A DNA stretch of 64,000 nucleotides from Chloroflexota bacterium (GCA_016190665.1 JACPQD010000029.1:84590-148589); one strand, 5' to 3'; counted from the stretch's first letter, positions 51,503-59,975 are shown. Numbers and translations are program-made. The notes: generated by a model not told the origin, from the letters alone.

Positions 51503-51653
51503 GACAAATCTAGCCAGCTGATAGCCACGCCCGCTTCGGCAATAATGCACCTGACACGACAGCCCGGGACCGCACTGCTCGAGACCATCGGCTTCGAATT
51601 TCCCCCCCGGGGTTTCGGCGGTGTAACATCGCCTGGTTAAACAGGGATTGTCT

Positions 51654-51815
51654 ATGCAGACCGAGGCCAGGGCCAGAATCCTGATCAACGACCTTCTCCG
51701 AAGGTCGGGCTGGCGGTTCTTCGACGACGAGAACGGCCCGGCCAACGTCGCTCTGGAGGCGCACGTTAAGCTGCCCAGGAAGTCCCTCGGAGCCTTAGGG
51801 GAACGACGGCGGTGA
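51654..51815 (+). pseudogene. type I restriction subunit R, N-terminal fragment
   Basis: 53 residues TEARARILINDLLRRSGWRF FDDENGPANVALE, matching the start of HsdR-type restriction subunits, then stops. Its end overlaps the next gene (GTGA). The nuclease and helicase domains are missing, so restriction activity is lost. Confidence 0.65.
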
Positions 51816-52507
51816 CCGGTAACGAGACCCTGATTCCAAAGCACGGCGGTTACCGAAAGCTGAAGAGTTTTCAGGTGGCTCAGCTCGTGTACGACCTCAC
51901 AGCGCGCTTTTGCGACCGCTACGTCGACAGGCGCAGCCGCACTTGCGACCAGATGGTGCAAGCCGCGCGGTCGGGCGTTCAAAACATTGCCGAAGGCAGC
52001 CAGGCGTCCGGGACCTCCAAGAAGGCTGAGATGAAACTCACCGGCGTGGCGCGGGCCAGCCTGGAAGAGTTGCGCCTCGACTACGAAGATTTCCTCCGAC
52101 AACGGGGGCTGCGGGTCTGGGACCCCAACGATCCCCTCTGGCGAGACCTCATCGCCCGCAAGTGCGTCACGGCTGATGATGTCGCGCTCTGGGTGAAGGA
52201 AGCGGCGGTCCGTGGACGGGACGGACGCGATGGACACAATGGACGGAATAGGCAGGACCAACTGTCCGCAGCATCCCCTCAGTCCATGACATCTATTTGG
52301 GCTGAATTCGCGGCTAACGCCGCACTGGCACTGATCGTCGTTGCCTGCAGCCTGCTGGACCGCCAGATCGCCGCACAGGCCAGGGCCTTCGAAGCCGAGG
52401 GCGGCTTCACCGAGCGCCTCTACCGCGTGCGCGCCGCGAACCGCAACTCCGCTTTTTCGTCCCCGTCTATTCAGTCCATGAAGTCCAAACCGTCCATCAA
52501 GCATTGA
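51812..52507 (+). CDS. four-helix-bundle suffix-domain protein
   Basis: 231 residues. VAQLVYDLTARFCDRYVDRRSRTCDQMVQAARSGVQNIAEGSQASGTS and ELRLDYEDFLRQRGLRVWDP are the diagnostic pattern of the four-helix (23S-IVP-like) suffix-domain family, with a disordered Gly/Arg/Asn middle and a C-terminal LLDRQIAAQARAFEAEGGFTERLYRVRAANR. Relatives lie in type I restriction loci; function unknown. Start GTG 51812 overlaps the HsdR fragment stop; hsdM begins 9 bases later. Confidence 0.8.
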   Translation: MTGNETLIPKHGGYRKLKSFQVAQLVYDLTARFCDRYVDRRSRTCDQMVQAARSGVQNIAEGSQASGTSKKAEMKLTGVARASLEELRLDYEDFLRQRGLRVWDPNDPLWRDLIARKCVTADDVALWVKEAAVRGRDGRDGHNGRNRQDQLSAASPQSMTSIWAEFAANAALALIVVACSLLDRQIAAQARAFEAEGGFTERLYRVRAANRNSAFSSPSIQSMKSKPSIKH

Positions 52508-53109
52508 GGTAACTCCATGCTCGACGCCAATACCAAAGCCCGCATCGATTCCGCCCGCGATATCCTGGTCGGTAAAGTGCCCGACCCGAAGTCGCAGGTG
52601 GAGCAGATCACCATCGCCCTGATCTACAAATTCATGGCTGACATGGACCGGCAGTCGGAGGAGCTGGGCGGCAAGGCCACCTTCTTCTCGGGACAGTTCA
52701 AGAGATATTCCTGGGCAAACCTTCTGGACAAGCGCCTTGGTGGACACGAGCGCCTGATCTATGCCGAAGGCATAGAGCGCATGAACGACGATCCCAACAT
52801 CCCGCAGCTTTTCCGGGACATCTTCCGAGGCGTCTTCCTGCCCTATCGCGACCCCGAGACGCTGAACCTGTTTCTCAAGGAGTCAACGGGTTCAGCTACG
52901 ACCACAGCGAACGGCTGGGCGATGCCTTCGAGTACCTGCTCTCCGTCATGGACAGCCAGGGCGCCGCCCGCCAGTTTCCCACGCCGCGCCATATCATCGA
53001 TTTCATCGTCGCCGTCGTCGATCCACAGAAGAACGAGACCGTGCTGGACCCCGCCTGCGGCACCGCCGGATTCCTGATCTCGTCTTACAAACATATCCTT
53101 CGTCGCTCG

Positions 53110-53201
53110 GAGGGCCACGGTCCCTCGTGGCCGCACGGTCCCTCGCGGCCCGACGATCTCTCGTCGCCGGACATAGCGGACGCCACAGAGCGCGTCCCTC
53201 C
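53110..53201 (+). repeat. dispersed palindromic element inside hsdM, copy 1
   Basis: 92 bp from GAGGGCCACGGTCCCTCGTG to GCGCGTCCCTCC, translated in frame as EGHGPSW...ATERVPP. End hairpins GGCCACG/CGTGGCC, and at the right end GGACGC..GCGCGTCC. Confidence 0.85.
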
Positions 53202-53814
53202 GCTGACGCCGGACGAGCGGGGGCGGCTGATGACCAACTTCTGCGGCTACGATATCTCGCCGGACATGGTGCGCCTCTCTCGCGTCAACATGTATCTCCA
53301 CGGCTTCGCCCAGCCGCGCATCCACGAATACGATACTTTGACCAGCGAGGAACGCTGGGACGAGCGGTACGACGTCATCATGGCCAATCCGCCCTTCATG
53401 ACCCCCAAGGGCGGCATCCGACCCCACAGCCGCTTCGCCATCGAGGCGGCGCGCAGCGAGGTCCTCTTCGTGGACTACATCGCCGAGCACCTCAGCCCGG
53501 GCGGACGCGCCGGCGTCATCGTGCCGGAGGGCATCATCTTCCAGAGCCAGAACGCCTACAAGGCGCTGCGGCGTATGCTGGTGGAGGACCATCTTTGGTG
53601 CGTGGTCTCCCTGCCCGCCGGCGTCTTCAACCCGTACTCCGGCGTCAAGACCAGCATCCTTTTCCTCGACCGGAACCTGGCCCGGCGCGCGGATCAAGTC
53701 CTCTTCGTGAAGGTGGAGGGCGACGGCTTTGACCTCGGCGCCCAGCGGCGGCCCAACGGCAGGAGCGATCTGCCCCAGGCGTTGGAAGCGATTCATGCAT
53801 GGAGGGCAAAGGCG

Positions 53815-53879
53815 GAGGGCCACGGTCTCTCGTGGCCGAACGCGGAAACGGAGGCGGACGCGACAAAGCGCGTCCCTCC
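53815..53879 (+). repeat. dispersed palindromic element inside hsdM, copy 2
   Basis: 65 bp with the same ends (GAGGGCCACGGTCTCTCGTG ... GGACGCGACAAAGCGCGTCC), translated as EGHGLSW...ATKRVPP. Confidence 0.85.
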
Positions 53880-53971
53880 GGCTCGTGGCCCAAGTTGGAG
53901 CAAAGGACATTTATGGTTTAGGGTTGCTGCGCCATAAATAAAAAACCGTTGACACAACAGGAGGCGCTCAT

Positions 53972-54193
53972 ATGGATACGGCCGCCGAGAGGCTCGCATC
54001 GGAAATTCAGGCCTTGACGGATGTGGAGAAACTGCGCCTGGTGGATGCCATTCTCACTGATCTTGATAGACCGGACCCGGAGCTGGACCGCATCTGGGCC
54101 GGGGAGGCGCGGAAACGGTGGGACGCTTACAAAGCGGGCCGCATTCCGTCCGTCCCTTATGAAGACGTTATGGCTAAGTATCGCCGCCTGTGA
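53972..54193 (+). CDS. addiction module protein (putative antitoxin, TIGR02574-like)
   Basis: 73 residues: LASEIQALTDVEKLRLVDAI LTDLDRPDPELDRIWAGEAR is the addiction-module component signature; usually paired with a RelE-like toxin, but none follows here (RadC does). ACAGGAGGCG before ATG 53972. Confidence 0.8.
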   Translation: MDTAAERLASEIQALTDVEKLRLVDAILTDLDRPDPELDRIWAGEARKRWDAYKAGRIPSVPYEDVMAKYRRL

Positions 54194-54202
54194 CAATCTG
54201 AG

Positions 54203-54871
54203 ATGAAAACCATCAAAGACCTGCCGGAGCACACTCGCCCCCGTGAGAAGCTGCGGGAGAAGGGCGTTTCGGCGCTTAGCGATGAGGAGCTTGTCGCCGC
54301 CATTCTGGGCATGGGCATGGCCGGGATCGACGTGCGCACCATGGCGCGGCAGGTCGCTGCCCTCATTCGGGAGCACAAGGAAAGTCTGACGCTTGCGCAT
54401 CTGCTGCAGGTCCCCGGCACGGGGCTGGCGAAGGCCGCGCACGTCCTTTGCGCCTTCGAGCTTGCCCGCCGGCACCTGCTCAAGGAGACGGTCAAGATCT
54501 CCGGCGCGCGGGATGTCTTGCCCCTGCTGGCCGACATAGCCGGAAAGCAGCAGGAGTACTTCCTGTGCTTGTCTTTGAACGGGGCGAACGAGCTTATCGA
54601 GAAGCGCGTAGTGACTATCGGTCTTCTGGACAAGAGTCCCGTTCATCCCCGCGAGGTCTTCGCCGATGTCATCGCCGACCGGGCGGCCGCCGTCATCTTC
54701 GCCCACAACCACCCATCCGGCGACCTCACCCCCAGTCAAGCTGACCGGCAGACGCATGACCGGTTGACAGAGGCGGGGAAGATTCTCGGCATCCGTGTAC
54801 TCGACCACGTCATTGTGACGCGGAAGGGCTACTACGGCTTCCAGGAGGCAGGGCTGATTGGAGCCCCTTGA
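54203..54871 (+). CDS. radC: RadC-family JAB-domain protein
   Basis: HhH-like start (PREKLREKGVSALSDEELVAAILGMGMAG) then a JAMM/MPN+ domain with FAHNHPSGDLTPSQAD (HxHPSGDxxxSxxD). 222 residues, normal. Role in DNA repair is disputed; the domain is often carried by mobile elements and defence islands, which fits this location. Its final codons overlap the -35 box of the mazEF promoter. ATG 54203 lacks a strong ribosome site (GACAATCTGAG). Confidence 0.92.
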   Translation: MKTIKDLPEHTRPREKLREKGVSALSDEELVAAILGMGMAGIDVRTMARQVAALIREHKESLTLAHLLQVPGTGLAKAAHVLCAFELARRHLLKETVKISGARDVLPLLADIAGKQQEYFLCLSLNGANELIEKRVVTIGLLDKSPVHPREVFADVIADRAAAVIFAHNHPSGDLTPSQADRQTHDRLTEAGKILGIRVLDHVIVTRKGYYGFQEAGLIGAP

Positions 54872-54918
54872 CAAGCAGCCTGAACCAGGTTCATACTATG
54901 GTATGAATGAGGTATGAA
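54868..54918 (+). promoter_or_regulatory. mazEF promoter with overlapping operator
   Basis: TTGACA (54868-54873), 17-18-nt spacer, TCATAC/CATACT (54891-54897). A perfect inverted repeat TTCATAC-TATG-GTATGAA (54890-54907) overlaps the -10 box, and a third half-site GGTATGAA follows at 54911-54918, a layout for autorepression by the ribbon-helix-helix antitoxin. Confidence 0.75.
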
Positions 54919-54929
54919 GAGGTGGCGCC

Positions 54930-55187
54930 ATGCCTAAGACAGCCAAGATTGCGATCAGCCTTCCTGAAGACGTCCTCAAGGCGGTGGAACAGGAGCGGGA
55001 GGGAAGCGGTGAGAGCCGTAGCGAGTTCTTCCGTCGCGCCGTGGAGACGTTGCTACGCCACCGGCGGGAACGGGAGCTTAGCGAACAATACGTCCGCGCC
55101 TATCAACAAGTCCCTGAGACCAGTGAAGAGGTCGAGGGCGCGCGCCGGGCGGCCAGCGCCATATTGGCCGAGGAGCCCTGGCAGTGA
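54930..55187 (+). CDS. ribbon-helix-helix antitoxin (MazE/CopG-like)
   Basis: 85 residues: KTAKIAISLPEDVLKAVEQE with ESRSEFFRRAVETLLRHRR is a CopG/MetJ ribbon-helix-helix DNA-binding domain; the C-terminal ~35 residues would bind the toxin. ATG 54930 with GAAGAGGTGG upstream. It overlaps the mazF start as GTGA, so the pair is coupled, and an inverted repeat overlies the promoter. Confidence 0.88.
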   Translation: MPKTAKIAISLPEDVLKAVEQEREGSGESRSEFFRRAVETLLRHRRERELSEQYVRAYQQVPETSEEVEGARRAASAILAEEPWQ

Positions 55188-55504
55188 GGCGAGGTGAGAT
55201 ATGGTGGGCGGAACTGGAACCACCTGCCGGGCGGCGTCCGGTGGTGCTCCTCTCCCGTAACGAAGCTTACAGCGTTCGCTCTCTGGTCGTCGTGGCGCCC
55301 GTTACCACTCGCAACCGTCACATCGCTTCCGAGGTCTCCCTGGGGCCTTCGGAAGGCATGCCACGTGAGTGTGCGGCCAATCTGGACAGCATCACCACTA
55401 TCCCGAAAGACTGCCTTCGCAACCGGCTGACCACCCTGAGCGCCAGCAAGCTGGAAGAAATCGAGTTGGCTATTCATTTCGTCCTGGGTATGGAGAACCG
55501 GTGA
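55184..55504 (+). CDS. mazF: MazF/PemK-family endoribonuclease toxin
   Basis: 106 residues: RRGEIWWAELEPPAGRRPVVLLSRNEAYSVRSLVVVAPVTTR is the PemK/MazF core (first strand and RPVVL), followed by EGMPRECAANLDSITTIPKDCL. GTG start inside the antitoxin stop. Directly upstream of the tRNA cluster. The typical sequence-specific mRNA cleavage site cannot be read from the sequence. Confidence 0.92.
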   Translation: MRRGEIWWAELEPPAGRRPVVLLSRNEAYSVRSLVVVAPVTTRNRHIASEVSLGPSEGMPRECAANLDSITTIPKDCLRNRLTTLSASKLEEIELAIHFVLGMENR

Positions 55505-55541
55505 TTTGCCCAATCAAGAATCAGAAATCCCCCACCGCCGC

Positions 55542-55571
55542 TTGACTGAAAACGCCCTTTTCGAGTACAAT
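55542..55571 (+). promoter_or_regulatory. promoter of the four-tRNA cluster
   Basis: TTGACT (55542-55547), 18-nt spacer, TACAAT (55566-55571), 14 bases before the first tRNA. Similar to the tRNA-Val promoter at 6586. Confidence 0.7.
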
Positions 55572-55585
55572 TCCACATGCAAGGG

Positions 55586-55660
55586 GGCAGCGTAGCTCAG
55601 TGGTAGAGCAGGGGACTCATAAGCCCTTGGTCACTGGTTCAAATCCAGTCGCTGCCACCA
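55586..55660 (+). tRNA. tRNA-Met (CAT, elongator)
   Basis: Acceptor GGCAGCG/CGCTGCC, loop CTCATAA with anticodon CAT, T loop TTCAAAT, encoded CCA (55658-55660). The first acceptor base is paired, as in elongator tRNAs. Confidence 0.9.
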
Positions 55661-55661
55661 G

Positions 55662-55738
55662 GGGCGGTTAGCTCAGTTGGTATGAGCGCTTCCTTCACAC
55701 GGAAGAGGTCAGAGGTTCAAGCCCTCTACCGCCCACCA
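55662..55738 (+). tRNA. tRNA-Val (CAC)
   Basis: Acceptor GGGCGGT/ACCGCCC, anticodon stem CTTCC/GGAAG with loop TTCACAC (anticodon CAC), T loop TTCAAGC, encoded CCA. One base after the previous tRNA. Confidence 0.92.
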
Positions 55739-55824
55739 GCCGAAGTGGCGGAATGGCAGACGCGCTACGTTCAGGGCGTAGTGTCCGCAAGGGCGTGTGG
55801 GTTCAAATCCCACCTTCGGCACCA
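55739..55824 (+). tRNA. tRNA-Leu (CAG)
   Basis: Class II tRNA with a long variable arm (TGTCCGCAAGGGCG): acceptor GCCGAAG/CTTCGGC, anticodon stem CTACG/CGTAG, loop TTCAGGG (anticodon CAG), encoded CCA. Confidence 0.93.
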
Positions 55825-55832
55825 TAACTCGT

Positions 55833-55909
55833 GCGCTTGTAGCTCAGTTGGATAGAGCGTAGCCCTGCGGAGGCTAAGGCCGTGGGTTCGAGCCCCGCCA
55901 AGCGCGCCA
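55833..55909 (+). tRNA. tRNA-Arg (GCG)
   Basis: Acceptor GCGCTTG/CAAGCGC, anticodon stem TAGCC/GGCTA, loop CTGCGGA (anticodon GCG), T loop TTCGAGC, discriminator G, encoded CCA. Most bacteria use ACG (inosine) for these codons, so GCG is unusual. Confidence 0.88.
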
Positions 55910-55914
55910 TTTTC

Positions 55915-56188
55915 TTCAGCGATCAGCTTTCAGCCGTCAGCGGTCAGCTATCAGCTATCAGTACCCTTTGGTCGCTGTCAGCCGTTTCAGCGGTCAGCTA
56001 TCAGTACCCCGCACACACCTCCCCTTTTGTCGCTTCCTGCTCCCTGAACTCCGTGTCCATCCGTGTTTATCCGTCGTTCCGTACCCGGGGTGGAGGGGTG
56101 GATTCTCGCTTCCCGCTTCGTGCTCCGCCCTCATCATCGAATACCTGCACACTATCTGGTAGACTGTTTTTAGCCAGGAGGGGAGGCA
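55915..56188. repeat. TCAGC microsatellite plus composite repeat block
   Basis: No gene is seen. CAGCTTTCAGCCGTCAGCGG and repeated GCGGTCAGCTATCAG units to about 56010, then TCCGTGTCCATCCGTGTTTATC and CTCGCTTCCCGCTTCGTGC units. Confidence 0.7.
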
Positions 56189-56258
56189 TGATGGATGTCA
56201 AAGAGAGGAAAGGTCCTCGAGTGGGTTGCCAACCGAGACCCACCGCACCTACGATATC

Positions 56259-57122
56259 ATGGAAGAAGGCAAGACCAGGGTAGGCACGCGGGAGATGGGG
56301 GAAACAACCGGTGCCATCGTGCAAGAGATGAAGAAGCAGGTTGCCGAAATTGTGGCTCAGGATGTGCCCCAGACGGCCCCGCAGGTGCTCAATCTAAACG
56401 TCCGCGCCAAACCTTGGGACGATGTTCGCGTGGGACGAGCCGTCAGTCTGGCTATCGACCGCGAGGCAGTGGCCAAAGTGGTTCGCGGCGGTTTCAATCC
56501 GGCCTACAGCTATGTGCTCCCTCGCACCCCCTGGGTGCTTCCCGATGAAGAAGTGAAGACCATGCCCGCGTTCCGCCAGCCAAAAGACCAAGATATAGCT
56601 GAGGCGAAGAGGCTTCTTGCTGAAACTGGTTTTCCTGACGGCTTCAAAACTACCTTGATGACGGCATCCAGCGTGAGCGTCAAGGAAAGCGCCGAAGCGG
56701 TGCAGAATCAACTGGCCAAGATCGGGATCGGGGGAACGATACAAGTCATCGAGGCAAGCCCACACAAAGAGAGGCTCTTCAAGGGTGAGTTCGGTGCCGC
56801 CGTCCATTCGGATTCCTCTGCCCATCCCGACCCGGACGTTGTCCTCGGCGCGCCTTATGTGACCGGGAGTTCCCAGAACTATGGAGGCTGGAGCAACAAG
56901 AAGTTTGATGAGCTTTATGATGTCCAAAGCAGCACGCTAGATGCGGCAAAGCGTATCGAGACGGTTCGAGAGATGCAAAGGGTTATTCATCAGGAAGCTC
57001 CAAAAGTGATTCTCAGCTGGGCGAAACGCTGGGCGGTGTGGTGGCCGCAAGCCAAGAACTGGAAATCGGGAACGGGGCCATGGTACAACCACAAAATGGA
57101 CCTCGTCTGGCTAGATAGATAG
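56259..57122 (+). pseudogene. truncated family-5 substrate-binding protein
   Basis: Second-lobe half only of an SBP_bac_5 (peptide/opine/nickel) protein: KPWDDVRVGRAVSLAIDREA, FRQPKDQDIAEAKRLLAETGFPDGF, TWAKRWAVWW-like end AKRWAVWWPQAK, ending at the normal C-terminus. The first ~45 residues (EGKTRVGTREMGETTGAIVQEMKKQ) are unrelated to the family. No signal peptide, so it cannot work as an exported receptor. Its C-terminal half is clearly similar to the intact protein at 57577, so it is probably a decayed tandem duplicate. Confidence 0.7.
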
Positions 57123-57338
57123 AGACAGCAGCAGTAGGAGACGGCAAGAAACCGAGCTCGTTTCCAGCGGGAGGCTATCGCTCACTACCCCGACGCAGTG
57201 GGGCAACTATCGCTTGACCTCAGCCATCATCTAAAGTCTCCCACCAGCATTCCTTGAATTCATCCGATGTTTGCTGTCGTTCGGCCATGGCATAGGCATT
57301 GTCAAGTATGCTTTCGTTCGACCAACGAGTACAAAGCA

Positions 57339-57367
57339 TTGACAGGCGCAAACGATAATGCTACACT
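57339..57367 (+). promoter_or_regulatory. sigma70-type promoter
   Basis: TTGACA (57339-57344), 17-nt spacer, TACACT (57362-57367), 210 bases before the intact binding-protein gene. It sits in a 454-base gap (57123-57576) with no other gene. Confidence 0.65.
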
Positions 57368-57576
57368 TGCGCACTAGCTGCTGAGAGGGACCTTGGAACT
57401 TGGTCCAAAATCCTCTTGCCCAGGACTTACTGAACCCAGAGAACTTGGCTGTCGGCGACGTGCCTCACTGAAACAGAGACTTTCGGCGTGTACGTAACCG
57501 GGGTATGAAGGCCGGCCTGCTAAACATTCAAGGATGGGTCGGTCTGTTTGTGCTTTCGCCAAAGGAGGTTACTGGG

Positions 57577-59256
57577 ATGAAGATTCCCTGGTTAAATTCG
57601 ATTGGCGGATGCTTTGCCGCTGTCGCTTTGCTTGCGGCAAGCTGTGCTGCCGCGGCGCCGGCTCCGTCTCCAACGGCAGCCGGCGCGGCAACCGTCGTTC
57701 CGAAATCCGCTACCGGCGCCCCAGTCCCGGCTTCGACTCCCAAGCCTGCGGCAGACCAGCCGAAGTACGGCGGAATAGTGAGCAGGTCAACCGATCAAGA
57801 CGTGCCCCATTTTGATCTGCATCAGGGCCAAACCGCTGCGTTCTCCTTGACGCTTTTTAACGTTTATCAGGGCCTCGTGCGGCTTGATCCAATCGGCCAC
57901 GAGAAGATAATGCCTGAGTTGGCTCAAGCTTGGGAGGTGAGTCCAGACGGGAGGAGTTACTCCTTTAAGCTCTCAAAGGATGTCAAATGGCACGATGGCA
58001 AGCCTTTGACAATGGAGGATGTTAAGTACAGCCTGGACAGGATGCAAAAGCCTAAAGAATTCAAGACAATCGCTGGACGGGGCCAGGCGCTGCTTGCCGC
58101 AATGGATAGCGTGGAGATAGCAGGCGACGACACGATCAAGATCGCGACTCGATATCCCAGCGCCTCCTTCCTGACAAACCTCGCTTCGGGATGGATAGTC
58201 ATTGCACCGAAGCACATCCTCTCAGCCAAGGGAGACATGAAAACCGACCTGGTCGGCACCGGTCCTTTCAAGCTGAAGAGTTTCAACGCCAACGTGAGTT
58301 TCGAACTGCAAAAGAACGACGCCTACTATGTTAGGGGCGTGCCCTACCTCGACGGAATCACATTTTATACGATAAAGGATGTGGCAACGCGATTCGGGGC
58401 GTTCCGAACCGGAAAGGTGAAAATGACCTGGTCGGCCTCCCCCGGCCTCACCCCTCCCCAAGCCGAGACGGTGAGACGGGAAATGGCGGACCGCGCTACT
58501 GTCTATGAGCACGACGCCATGACCCGCTACAACATCCTTTTCAATACCCGAAAGAAGCCGTGGGATGATGCGCGGGTGAGGAAAGCAATCGAGTTGGCTT
58601 TCGACCGACAGGCTGCCATCAAGGTCAACGGCGCTGGCAATGTTGGCTCGCTATTCGGCGCCTCCTGGGGGATGAAACCTCAAGTGATCGCTAATCTTCC
58701 CGGCTACCGACAACCGAAAGACGCCGATATGGTCGAGGCAAAGAAGCTCATGGCCGATGCCGGTTTCCCAGGCGGCCTGAAGACTACGCTTACATTCCGC
58801 TCCGGGGGGCCGAACCAACGACAGGGGGAGGTTGCCAAAGATCAACTGGCCAAGGTCGGTATTGATGCTGACCTGATTGTGGTGGAGCAAGCGGTCCTCA
58901 ACGAGCGGCTGGATCGACGAGCTTTTGACCTGGCCTCCCACCGTCTGACGGACACGACTGGCGATCCCGACGAGATTCTATACACTTACTACGCGACGGG
59001 CGCCGTTCGCAATTATGGCGACTTCAGCGACAAAGACGTGGACGCACTCATCGACAAACAGGCCCGGACCCTCGACAAGGCGGGGAGGGAGGCGGTTCTC
59101 CAGGACGTCGAACAGAGGCTCATGAATGCGGTCCCAATGGTTATCGTATTCTGGGATGTCTCTCTAACGGGTGCGCTGAAGGAAGTGCGGAACTTCAGTC
59201 CCGGGCCTGGCATCCATCCCTGGGGCAAGCTGGATTACGTATGGTTAGCGAATTAG
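57577..59256 (+). CDS. family-5 ABC transporter substrate-binding lipoprotein
   Basis: Peptide/nickel-type solute receptor: lipoprotein signal GCFAAVALLAASC (Cys at about residue 23), an Ala/Pro/Thr linker, then SBP_bac_5 (LAQAWEVSPDGRSYSFKLSKDVKWHDGKPLTMEDVKYSLDR; LVGTGPFKLKSF; KKPWDDARVRKAIELAFDRQ). 559 residues, full length. ATG 57577 with AAAGGAGG upstream. No permease or ATPase genes are nearby, so it is an orphan component; the ligand is unknown, though peptides or opine-like molecules are usual. Confidence 0.92.
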   Translation: MKIPWLNSIGGCFAAVALLAASCAAAAPAPSPTAAGAATVVPKSATGAPVPASTPKPAADQPKYGGIVSRSTDQDVPHFDLHQGQTAAFSLTLFNVYQGLVRLDPIGHEKIMPELAQAWEVSPDGRSYSFKLSKDVKWHDGKPLTMEDVKYSLDRMQKPKEFKTIAGRGQALLAAMDSVEIAGDDTIKIATRYPSASFLTNLASGWIVIAPKHILSAKGDMKTDLVGTGPFKLKSFNANVSFELQKNDAYYVRGVPYLDGITFYTIKDVATRFGAFRTGKVKMTWSASPGLTPPQAETVRREMADRATVYEHDAMTRYNILFNTRKKPWDDARVRKAIELAFDRQAAIKVNGAGNVGSLFGASWGMKPQVIANLPGYRQPKDADMVEAKKLMADAGFPGGLKTTLTFRSGGPNQRQGEVAKDQLAKVGIDADLIVVEQAVLNERLDRRAFDLASHRLTDTTGDPDEILYTYYATGAVRNYGDFSDKDVDALIDKQARTLDKAGREAVLQDVEQRLMNAVPMVIVFWDVSLTGALKEVRNFSPGPGIHPWGKLDYVWLAN

Positions 59257-59353
59257 TCGAGCGGTCGCCGGCAGAATTTTCGACTGAGCCGAGCGGAGCA
59301 GAAGTAGAGCTCGACGTGTTCAGATTGTATGCCTTCGAGAGGAGAGCAGACAC

Positions 59354-59890
59354 ATGGCATTTCACCTTGCAGCCAGAATGCCGGAGATTATCGTCGCGCG
59401 CCTCGAACCTGACGAGGATTTGTTCAAGGGGATTCAGCAAGTCTGTCGCGAGCGGAACATCAGGACCGGGCTAGTCCTGTCAATCACCGGAGCGTTGGAA
59501 AGGGCACGGCTGCAGAGATTCCCGGCAACCTACGCTAGTGCTGCCGAGATTCCCCATAGCCACGTGGTGGAGATAGAAGGACCGCTGGAGGCGAGCGGAC
59601 ACGGGATCATCGGCGAGGTTCGTGCCCCAGAGTTTGGAGACAAGCCGTTCGGGACAGGCCAGTACGTCCACGGGGACGTGTACATGCACGTTCACATCGT
59701 CGTCACATCGGCCGAGGAGACGATCTGCGGCCACCTCATGGAGGGTTGCCGAGTCTGGTCCAAGCATCCAATCTCCCACTTCACCATCGCTTTGGCTCCC
59801 CTTGAGGGTATCGCCTTGACGCTCGCGATGGACATGGAGGCACACGAAGCGGGACGTTCTGGCATTCACCACGAATTGGCGGCTATTTAG
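59354..59890 (+). CDS. PPC/DUF296 domain protein
   Basis: PCC fold: ARLEPDEDLFKGIQQVCRERNIRTGLVLSITGAL, and the family signature with GHLMEGCRVW after VHIVVTSAEETI. 178 residues, slightly longer at its C-terminus than other bacterial forms. Related bacterial proteins bind a metal via His/Cys residues; here YMHVHIVV supplies two His. Function in bacteria unknown; it lies between the transporter receptor and the aldolase gene. Start ATG 59354 lacks a strong ribosome site (GAGAGCAGACAC). Confidence 0.85.
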   Translation: MAFHLAARMPEIIVARLEPDEDLFKGIQQVCRERNIRTGLVLSITGALERARLQRFPATYASAAEIPHSHVVEIEGPLEASGHGIIGEVRAPEFGDKPFGTGQYVHGDVYMHVHIVVTSAEETICGHLMEGCRVWSKHPISHFTIALAPLEGIALTLAMDMEAHEAGRSGIHHELAAI

Positions 59891-59975
59891 GCTTCCAGAA
59901 CCACTTGCGGAAGCCAGTTAAGTTCCTCGCGAATCCCTAGACTCATGTTTACGCTTCACCGAGCCCAAGAATAGG

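Larger units (their letters stand above)
52517..53937 (+). pseudogene. hsdM: type I restriction-modification methyltransferase (HsdM), frameshifted and repeat-invaded
   Basis: N-terminal helical domain in frame 2 to about 52880 (MLDANTKARIDSARDILVGK, IPQLFRDIFRGVFLPYRDPETLNLFLKE), then frame 1 (NGFSYDHSERLGDAFEYLLSVMDSQGA) with DPACGTAGFLI (SAM) and IMANPPFMTP (NPPF). A one-base deletion near 52883 breaks it. Two in-frame insertions, EGHGPSWPHGPSRPDD...ATERVPP and EGHGLSWPNAETEAD ATKRVPP, are the dispersed palindromic element; after the second, the frame runs into an early stop so the usual C-terminus is lost. hsdS is absent. Confidence 0.85.

Noticed and set aside
51161..52747. 528-codon minus-strand open frame
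   Set aside because: It crosses four plus-strand genes in a high-GC region, has no recognisable domain and lacks ribosome signals.
52517..53077. In-frame UGA/Sec or programmed frameshift in hsdM
   Set aside because: The break is a simple one-base loss with no slippery signal, and the gene has other damage.
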